From Paracoccaceae bacterium (lineage in GTDB: Bacteria; Pseudomonadota; Alphaproteobacteria; Rhodobacterales; Rhodobacteraceae): a stretch of DNA of 10,576 bases. Below are positions 6,185 to 10,576 of this stretch, in pieces (the first letter of the stretch is position 1; each line of letters begins with the position of its first letter). The notes below the pieces were generated by a model, which had not been told where the DNA came from, did not search any database, and saw only the letters and a list, made by a program, of their open reading frames with translations. The position numbers were made by a program, and so were the translations under genes. Location: positions 1-10,576 of the forward strand of contig JADZAO010000086.1 of assembly GCA_020852535.1 (NCBI GenBank). The letters run 5' to 3'.

Positions 6185-6406
6185 TCAGAAACCCAGACCG
6201 GCGTATTTGTTCTTAAACTTCGATACGCGTCCGCCTGTATCCATCAACTTGGCCGACTGACCAGTCCAAGCGGGATGTGCCAGCGGGTCAATGTCGAGCG
6301 CCATCTGGTCGCCCTCTTTGCCCCAAGTCGATTTAGTCTGAAATGTGGTGCCATCGGTCATCTTGATGGTGATGACGTGGTATTCGGGGTGAATTCCATT
6401 TTTCAT
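6185..6406 (-). CDS. rpmE: 50S ribosomal protein L31 (cysteine-free type)
   Basis: L31 is a small protein of the large subunit that bridges to the 30S head. The 73 residues begin MKNGIHPEYHVITIKMTDGT and contain RSTWG-like KSTWGKEGD (25-33), DIDPLAHPAWTG (38-49) and TGGRVSKFKNKY (57-68), which fit the family well. There is no cysteine, so the zinc-binding site of the E. coli form is missing, as in the zinc-independent form common in alphaproteobacteria. The ATG at 6406 is chosen by similarity. The frame is open much further upstream, overlapping rplS, but that part is not L31-like. The gene starts 10 bases after the rplS stop and is followed by a strong terminator, so it is the last gene of its unit. 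The ribosome binding site is weak, suggesting coupling to rplS. Confidence 0.94.
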   Translation of the reverse strand: MKNGIHPEYHVITIKMTDGTTFQTKSTWGKEGDQMALDIDPLAHPAWTGQSAKLMDTGGRVSKFKNKYAGLGF

Positions 6407-6416
6407 CTGCCAGATC

Positions 6417-6791
6417 TCACTCATCTTTTTCTTTGTAGTTCGTGACTTCGGCGATACGAGCCGATTTACCACGACGGGTTCGGAGGTAGTAGAGCTTGGC
6501 GCGACGCACACGGCCACGACGCACAACCTCAATCGAATCAATATTGGTCGAGTACAATGGGAACACACGCTCGACACCTTCGCCAAACGAAATCTTACGA
6601 ACCGTGAACGAAGCTGAGATAGACATGCCGCCCTTGCGACCAATAACAACACCTTCGTAGTTCTGCACGCGCGAACGCGAGCCTTCGGTCACTTTGTAAC
6701 CGACACGCACGGTGTCCCCGGCCTTAAAATCAGGAATATTCTTGCCGATGGCAGCAATCTGCTCGGCTTCGATCTGCGCAATGAGATTCAT
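6417..6791 (-). CDS. rplS: 50S ribosomal protein L19
   Basis: L19 lies at the 30S-50S interface of the ribosome. The 124 residues have family motifs throughout: IPDFKAGDTVRVGYKV (19-34), RVQNYEGVVIGRKG (41-54), SFTVRKISFGEGVERVFPLY (61-80), and the basic GRVRRAKLYYLR (92-103). An extra C-terminal tail (about 104-124) makes it a little longer than the 115-residue E. coli protein. The ATG at 6791 has AAAGGA 6 bases upstream. A TTG two codons further up (6797) is a poorer choice. It is preceded by its own promoter and a long leader, and it is followed closely by rpmE. Confidence 0.95.
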   Translation of the reverse strand: MNLIAQIEAEQIAAIGKNIPDFKAGDTVRVGYKVTEGSRSRVQNYEGVVIGRKGGMSISASFTVRKISFGEGVERVFPLYSTNIDSIEVVRRGRVRRAKLYYLRTRRGKSARIAEVTNYKEKDE

Positions 6792-6989
6792 GCACAATCC
6801 TTTCCATGTTCACGGTTTGCCCGCGAATGTGATGCCGCCCCAGAGCTCCCGGTCCTTGATCGGGTCCGCAAACGCGCCCGCCTGAGAATAAGGCCTGCTT
6901 CTTTGGTAAACCGCCCCCTTGTCCGTGATCCTGCCAAAGGCCGCAGATGACAAAGGAATCGGGTCTGGATGACAAAGCCACCCCAGACC
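6792..6989 (-). promoter_or_regulatory. Long, apparently structured 5' leader of rplS
   Basis: The promoter upstream predicts a leader of nearly 200 bases before rplS. Three inverted-repeat pairs lie in series on the transcribed strand: GGTCTGG/CCAGACC (6989-6983 with 6968-6962), located right at the predicted 5' end; CTTTGG/CCAAAG (6939-6934 with 6906-6901), extended by GGCC/GGCC; and GTTTGC/GCAAAC (6873-6868 with 6820-6815), enclosing a CCCG/CGGG hairpin. No convincing protein is encoded here. Ribosomal protein leaders often carry autoregulatory structures, and this is a candidate. I cannot match it to a named RNA family. No folding energy was calculated. Confidence 0.45.
6946..6977. repeat. 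10-bp direct repeat at the 5' end of the rplS leader
   Basis: GATGACAAAG occurs at 6946-6955 and again at 6968-6977, 22 bases from start to start. That is two helical turns apart. It may be a protein-binding pair just downstream of the predicted rplS start of transcription, or part of the leader fold. Confidence 0.4.
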
Positions 6990-6994
6990 GCGAG

Positions 6995-7023
6995 CGTATA
7001 GGCGCGATTGAAGATTGGGTCAA
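6995..7023 (-). promoter_or_regulatory. Strong sigma70-type promoter for rplS-rpmE
   Basis: On the minus strand TTGACC (7023-7018) and TATACG (7000-6995) are separated by exactly 17 bases. Transcription would start near 6988. It lies in the 340-bp gene-free stretch between trmD and rplS. The rest of that gap (7024-7131) is A/T-rich and shows no terminator after trmD, so read-through from upstream is also possible. Confidence 0.75.
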
Positions 7024-7131
7024 GTTGCACCATGTATAATCACGAAACCAGCGGCTCCGTTAACAAAATCACCATTACAAATATCGAACCTAGCCAATTA
7101 ACCACAGCCGACTTCCTGTTTCTTTATCCTA

Positions 7132-7950
7132 TCAAACTGCAGGATCACGGCGTTTCCCCAAGAGATCGGGCCGCCGCTGCCGCGTCAACCGCTCGGCTTC
7201 CGCTCGTCGCCATTTAGCGATCTCGCCATGGTTGCCAGACCTCAGTACAGACGGAATCTCACGCCCTTCCCACTCAGCGGGGCGAGTATATTGCGGATGT
7301 TCCAGCAACCCGCCTGAAAAGCTTTCTTCCTCTGTCGAAGCATAATTACCCAGCACTCCCGGTATCAGCCGCACGGTGGCGTCAATCATCGCCTGCGCGG
7401 CAATCTCTCCCCCCGTCAACACAAAATCACCAAGGCTCACTTCCTGAATGTCCCAATGGTCCAGCACCCGCTGGTCCACCCCTTCAAAGCGCCCGCACAG
7501 CAAGATAATCCCCTCGGCAGCCGCCCATTCTTGCGCCATGGCCTGATCAAACGGTCGCCCACGCGGCGAAAGATAAACAATAGGACAGCGTTTGCGATCC
7601 TTGGGCTTGTCAACAACCGCTTGCCGCAAAGCGGCATCCACCACATCGGCACGCAGCACCATGCCCGCGCCACCTCCTGCCGGAGTGTCATCTACATTCC
7701 GGTGCTTGCCGATGCCAAAAGGACGCAAATCGATGGTATTCAACACCCAAAGCCCCATATCCAGCGCTTTGCCCGTCAACGAAAAGCCAAGCGTGCCCGG
7801 AAAGGCATCAGGAAACAATGTGATGATCTTAGCTCGCCATGCACCCTTAACGAACAATGGTTCTTCCATTAGATCACACGGCACAGCACGGGCCGAAACC
7901 GAAATCCGACCATGCGACCGCAACGGCCCCTTCGGCAGCCCGTCTGTCAT
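7132..7950 (-). CDS. trmD: tRNA (guanine37-N1)-methyltransferase TrmD
   Basis: TrmD uses SAM to methylate N1 of G37 next to the anticodon, preventing +1 frameshifts. The 272 residues include a N-terminal extension of about 37 residues (containing SHGRISVSARAVPCDLM), which I recall as typical of Rhodobacteraceae. The core begins WRAKIITLFPDAF (38-50). The trefoil-knot motifs follow: DTPAGGGAGMVLR (88-100), YLSPRGRPFDQ (126-136), LLCGRFEGVDQRV (150-162) and SLGDFVLTGGE (172-182). D175 corresponds to the catalytic Asp169 of the E. coli enzyme. PQYTRPAEW follows near residue 220. The start codon overlaps the rimM stop as ATGA, indicating translational coupling and supporting the long N-terminus. 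The rplS gene follows only after a 340-bp gap with its own promoter. Confidence 0.96.
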   Translation of the reverse strand: MTDGLPKGPLRSHGRISVSARAVPCDLMEEPLFVKGAWRAKIITLFPDAFPGTLGFSLTGKALDMGLWVLNTIDLRPFGIGKHRNVDDTPAGGGAGMVLRADVVDAALRQAVVDKPKDRKRCPIVYLSPRGRPFDQAMAQEWAAAEGIILLCGRFEGVDQRVLDHWDIQEVSLGDFVLTGGEIAAQAMIDATVRLIPGVLGNYASTEEESFSGGLLEHPQYTRPAEWEGREIPSVLRSGNHGEIAKWRRAEAERLTRQRRPDLLGKRRDPAV

Positions 7951-8456
7951 TCCAGACCTTCAGGAATATCAGCCACGATCTTACCAGCCTTCACATCAAC
8001 AGTCGGCACTGTGACCCGCGTAAACGGCAGCAACAATGCCGCCTTCATCCCCGGCTTCATCACCTCAAGCAAATCGCCGGCCCCATGGTTATGCACCGCC
8101 TGAACCGTACCGATCACAACACCACCGGGATCCTGCACAACCAGCCCAATCAAATCGGCATGATAAAATTCATCATCCGGTAGCAGTGGCAGCCGATCAC
8201 GATCAACATAAAGGCTCGTTCCCTTCAGCGCATCCGCCTGTTCCTTGGTCGCCACACCCGAAAGCCTTGCGCCCAATCCCCCCGACACAGAAGCGCGAGT
8301 AAGCTTAAGCGTAAAAGACCGCGAACCGTCCTCGGTCCAGAGCGGCCCATAAGAAGCGACGTCCTCGGGCTGGGTGCAAAAGCTCTTCAGCCGCACCTCG
8401 CCCGAAACGCCGAAAGACCCGGCGATAGCACCAACACAAACGCGGTCAAGTGTCAT
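7947..8456 (-). CDS. rimM: Ribosome maturation factor RimM
   Basis: RimM binds S19 and helps mature the 30S head, including processing of the 16S 3' domain. The 169 residues open with RVCVGAIAGSFGVSGEVRLKSF (5-26), the RimM N-terminal barrel signature. LKGTSLYVDRDRLPLLPDDEFYHADLIGLVV (78-108) leads into the PRC barrel. GAGDLLEV (about 126-133) and LLLPFTRVTVPTVDV (about 142-156) are further family motifs. The ATG at 8456 has AGAGG 7 bases upstream. The open frame extends further up into rpsP but loses all similarity there. It lies 49 bases after rpsP and overlaps trmD by 4 bases. Confidence 0.95.
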   Translation of the reverse strand: MTLDRVCVGAIAGSFGVSGEVRLKSFCTQPEDVASYGPLWTEDGSRSFTLKLTRASVSGGLGARLSGVATKEQADALKGTSLYVDRDRLPLLPDDEFYHADLIGLVVQDPGGVVIGTVQAVHNHGAGDLLEVMKPGMKAALLLPFTRVTVPTVDVKAGKIVADIPEGLE

Positions 8457-8505
8457 GGAGCCACCTCTGTCAGGTGACAACGGAAGGGAATTCCCCGCCG
8501 TCCGA

Positions 8506-8919
8506 TCACTCTTCGGCCGGGGCGTCCGCACTGGCAGCCTTCTTGGGCTCTTCTTCTGGAGCTGCGGCTGATGCAACCGGAGCGGCCGCACGGGCGGCCT
8601 TCTTGGCAACACGCTCAGTCATCATCTTACCAGGAACAGCAGCTTTTGGGTTCGAGCGGAGCTTCTTTTCCAACACGCCAGCAGCTTCCAGCATGCGCGA
8701 CACACGATCAGTCGGCTGTGCACCCTGACCCAGCCAATGCTTGATACGCTCAAGGTCCATCTTGATGCGATTTTCGTCATCCTTGGCGAGCAACGGATTA
8801 TAAGTGCCCAGCTTCTCGAGAAAGCGACCATCACGGGGCATACGGCTATCGGAAGCGACAATCGAATAGAACGGACGCTTCTTCGAGCCACCACGTGCCA
8901 AACGGATTTTCATTGCCAT
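8506..8919 (-). CDS. rpsP: 30S ribosomal protein S16
   Basis: S16 is an early-binding protein of the 30S subunit. The first 80 or so residues are highly typical: KIRLARGGSKKRPFYSIVAS (4-23), DGRFLEKLGTYNPL (30-43), and RIKHWLGQGAQPTDRV (58-73). The tail from about residue 95 is a low-complexity Ala/Lys/Glu run, making 137 residues against 82 in E. coli, as is common in alphaproteobacteria. The ATG at 8919 has AAGGAG 9 bases upstream. The second ATG at 8913 would be too far from it. It follows chorismate mutase after 92 bp. I saw no clear promoter or terminator in that gap. Confidence 0.95.
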   Translation of the reverse strand: MAMKIRLARGGSKKRPFYSIVASDSRMPRDGRFLEKLGTYNPLLAKDDENRIKMDLERIKHWLGQGAQPTDRVSRMLEAAGVLEKKLRSNPKAAVPGKMMTERVAKKAARAAAPVASAAAPEEEPKKAASADAPAEE

Positions 8920-9011
8920 TATTTCAGTCTCCTTGGTTTTTCATAAACTACACAGTTTCTGGGCAGCGTTGGGTTATGCTGTAAGGTTCTCGGCCTTCGC
9001 GCAACTTCTGA

Positions 9012-9308
9012 TCATTTCTGTAACTTCTCGTGGTGCCTAATAACTTCACCAATGATAAAATTCAGAAATTTCTTAGCAAATATGGAGTCAAGATCAGCTT
9101 CCGACGCCAGCCGCTCCAGCCGTGCGATCTGGCATTCTTCCCGCGCGGGATCAGACGGCGGTAACCCATGCTGGGTCTTCAACTTGCCCACCTCCTGCGT
9201 GCGCTTGAAACGCTCAGCTAGAGTATAGACAAGGATAGCATCCAACCGGTCAATGCTGTCACGATGATCCTTCAGCACCTCAGCGGCGAGAATGGTGGCG
9301 TCTTTCAT
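9012..9308 (-). CDS. Chorismate mutase, AroQ type (monofunctional)
   Basis: This enzyme would convert chorismate to prephenate for phenylalanine and tyrosine synthesis. The 98 residues form the all-helical AroQ fold. Residues matching the E. coli P-protein mutase site are R16, R33, K44, D53, R56 and E57 (E. coli R11, R28, K39, D48, R51, E52). The positions of E. coli S84 and Q88 are V89 and H93 here, so catalysis may be altered. I chose the ATG at 9308 because GGAGG lies 5 bases upstream. A GTG 9 codons earlier is possible. The start overlaps the preceding small ORF as ATGA. Its place between ffh and rpsP suggests co-transcription with translation genes, with no obvious metabolic reason. Confidence 0.85.
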   Translation of the reverse strand: MKDATILAAEVLKDHRDSIDRLDAILVYTLAERFKRTQEVGKLKTQHGLPPSDPAREECQIARLERLASEADLDSIFAKKFLNFIIGEVIRHHEKLQK

Positions 9309-9487
9309 GCGGTCCTCCGGGCGGAATAGTGGCACCAGACCTGCGATTTGTCATAACATCCAGTAACGGGTCCAGCCTCCGTCCTTGTGACCAGACGCAG
9401 TATCCGCAACAACGACACAGCCCTAGCAACACACCCCACCTGTGCGACATAACCTGCCATCAACGCGTGATCCCAAAAAGAGGTCAT
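9305..9487 (-). CDS. Unrecognised 60-residue ORF between ffh and chorismate mutase
   Basis: I do not recognise this protein. Its start codon overlaps the ffh stop as ATGA (9484-9487), and its stop overlaps the chorismate mutase start as ATGA (9305-9308), so it fills the 180-bp gap exactly. The 60 residues have a hydrophobic middle (about 10-32, GYVAQVGCVARAVSLLRILRLV-like), three cysteines (19, 44, 52) and an Arg-rich end. No signal or known motif is clear. The ribosome binding site is poor (GAAGAAGAA before the ATG). Codon choice, including AGG and ATA, differs from the ribosomal genes. It could be a small coupled gene, a remnant of a larger one (I recall a GNAT acetyltransferase gene here in related genomes), or a non-coding spacer. 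Confidence 0.4.
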   Translation of the reverse strand: MTSFWDHALMAGYVAQVGCVARAVSLLRILRLVTRTEAGPVTGCYDKSQVWCHYSARRTA

Positions 9488-10576
9488 TTCTTCTTCATCA
9501 ACCCCGAAAGGCTTGAGGGCAAAGAAAGCCCCTGACGCTGCATACCGGGGAAACCGCCCCCCTGCCCAATACTCTGCTTCATACCACGCGCGACCTCTTC
9601 CAACTGCTCGGGCGACATCTTCGACGGATCAGACAAGCCGCCCTTGCCTAGCATTTGGCGCATAGCTTGCTTCATCATGCCGCCCTTGCCCATCTTCTTC
9701 ATCATGTCAGCCATCTGCTTGTGCTGCTTAAGTAAGCGGTTCAAGTCCGACACATCCATTCCAGCCCCTGCCGCGATCCGCTTCTTGCGGGATGCCTGCA
9801 ACAAATCCGGATTAGCGCGCTCTTTCTTAGTCATCGATTGTATCAGTGCGATCTGGCGCTTGAACATCTTGTCATCAATGCCCGCCTGAGCAACAGCAGC
9901 CTGCATCTTGCCCATACCCGGCAGCATGCCCATCAGGCCCTGCATCCCACCCATCTTGATCATCTGTTCAAGCTGCATCCGCAGGTCATTCATGTTGAAC
10001 AACCCCTTCTGGAAGCGCTTCATAATCCGTTCGGCTTGCTCGGCCTCAAAGGTCTCTTGCGCCTTCTCGACCAAAGCGACGATATCGCCCATACCAAGGA
10101 TACGCCCCGCGACACGCTCAGCATCGAAGGTTTCTAGCGCGTCCATCTTCTCGCCCAAACCAACGAATCGGATCGGCTTACCGGTCACGGCCCGCATCGA
10201 CAGCGCCGCGCCACCGCGACCGTCACCATCCATTCGAGTCAGCACAACACCCGAAATACCAACCTTACCGTCGAACTCGGCAGCCACGTTCACCGCGTCC
10301 TGACCGGTTAAACCATCCACAACCAGCAGCGTCTCGCGCGGAACGGCAATGTCGCGTACGGCTTGAACCTCGTCCATCAGAACTTCGTCGATGTGCAAAC
10401 GGCCCGCAGTATCAAGAAACAACAAATCATAGCCACCAAGGGTAGCCTGCATCTTGGCCCGCTTGGCGATCTGCACCGCACTCTCGCCCTTAACAATAGG
10501 AAGCGAGTCAACCCCGATCTGCGCACCAAGGATCGCCAACTGCTCCATAGCCGCCGGACGGTTGGTATCGAGCGAA
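9484..10576 (-). CDS. ffh: Signal recognition particle protein Ffh (partial, N-terminus beyond the window edge)
   Basis: Ffh is the SRP GTPase that binds signal peptides of nascent membrane proteins and, with SRP RNA and FtsY, delivers ribosomes to the membrane. The visible 363 residues cover the end of the NG domain and the whole M domain. SLDTNRPAAMEQL opens the window. The G3 motif DTAGR is at 10413-10399 and the G4 motif TRMD at 10239-10228, followed by GDGRGGAAL. The M domain is rich in methionine (MGGMQGLMGMLPGMGKM, then MADMMKKMGKGGMMKQ). The helix-turn-helix RNA-binding part is around ASRKKRIAAGAG. The protein ends SGLMKKK. It heads the minus-strand cluster. Its promoter lies outside the window. 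Confidence 0.97.
   Translation of the reverse strand, partial: SLDTNRPAAMEQLAILGAQIGVDSLPIVKGESAVQIAKRAKMQATLGGYDLLFLDTAGRLHIDEVLMDEVQAVRDIAVPRETLLVVDGLTGQDAVNVAAEFDGKVGISGVVLTRMDGDGRGGAALSMRAVTGKPIRFVGLGEKMDALETFDAERVAGRILGMGDIVALVEKAQETFEAEQAERIMKRFQKGLFNMNDLRMQLEQMIKMGGMQGLMGMLPGMGKMQAAVAQAGIDDKMFKRQIALIQSMTKKERANPDLLQASRKKRIAAGAGMDVSDLNRLLKQHKQMADMMKKMGKGGMMKQAMRQMLGKGGLSDPSKMSPEQLEEVARGMKQSIGQGGGFPGMQRQGLSLPSSLSGLMKKK

Noticed and set aside
6185..6652. A 155-codon frame giving L31 a long N-terminal extension
   Set aside because: The extension is an alternate frame of rplS. L31 similarity starts exactly at the ATG at 6406.
6788..7033. An 81-codon minus-strand frame across the rplS leader
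   Set aside because: It starts upstream of the -35 box of the only good promoter, has Arg-rich shadow-like sequence and no ribosome binding site, and it runs over the rplS start.
6947..7039. A 30-codon plus-strand ORF (starts MTKESGLDDKATPD) with AAAGG upstream
   Set aside because: It lies antisense to the rplS promoter and first leader hairpin, is too short to judge, has no promoter seen, and its bases are explained by those elements.
7947..8612. A longer rimM frame starting inside rpsP
   Set aside because: The 52 extra residues are Pro/Arg-rich because they are an alternate frame of the Ala/Lys/Glu tail of S16. The ATG at 8456 with its own ribosome binding site begins the RimM domain.
8506..8640. 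Low-complexity Ala/Lys/Glu tail of S16 as a possible separate or foreign element
   Set aside because: It is in frame with rpsP, and such tails are common in alphaproteobacterial S16; no repeat unit or boundary is seen.
8920..9011. A promoter for rpsP after chorismate mutase
   Set aside because: TTGCGC is present, but no acceptable -10 hexamer lies at 16-18 bp, so I do not call it.

Overview
The window looks like chromosomal core DNA from an alphaproteobacterium of the order Rhodobacterales (Roseobacter-group-like). The evidence is the F0 ATP synthase block separated from F1 and carrying both b and b' subunits, a plant-type GshA, the N-terminally extended TrmD, a cysteine-free L31 and the gene order ffh - (small ORF) - chorismate mutase - rpsP - rimM - trmD - rplS - rpmE. 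Family assignments come from reading the proteins by eye; no database was searched. No mobile element, CRISPR array, tRNA or rRNA gene was seen.

Layout. (1) Bases 1-2704: ubiA (minus, C-terminus cut by the window edge) diverges from rsmE (plus), with start codons only 12 bp apart. gshA (plus) follows after a 176-bp gap. (2) Bases 2794-5497: the F0 operon atpI-atpB-atpE-atpF'-atpF on the minus strand. It has a clear sigma70-type promoter (5469-5497) upstream of atpI and an intrinsic terminator (2794-2825) after atpF, which gives a self-contained transcription unit. (3) Bases 5659-6012: a small ArsR-type repressor gene on the plus strand, divergent from the F0 operon and possibly leaderless. 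(4) Bases 6135-10576: a long minus-strand translation cluster. Reading downstream it runs ffh (N-terminus cut by the window edge), a 60-codon unrecognised ORF joined to both neighbours by ATGA overlaps, an AroQ-type chorismate mutase, rpsP, rimM, trmD (ATGA overlap with rimM), a 340-bp gap with its own strong promoter and an apparently structured leader, rplS, rpmE and an intrinsic terminator.

How the genes work together. The right half is a ribosome and protein-export biogenesis cluster: SRP GTPase, S16, 16S maturation factor, tRNA m1G37 methyltransferase, L19 and L31. A chorismate mutase is embedded in it. The F0 block encodes the membrane proton channel of ATP synthase plus its assembly factor; the F1 genes are not in the window. 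The left block holds ubiquinone prenylation, 16S rRNA methylation and the first step of glutathione synthesis, with no obvious shared pathway.

I do not see a convincing new multigene system. The items most worth a second look are the rplS leader, the ATGA-coupled small ORF between ffh and chorismate mutase, the loss of conserved cysteines in GshA, active-site substitutions in the chorismate mutase, and a possible leaderless ArsR transcript.
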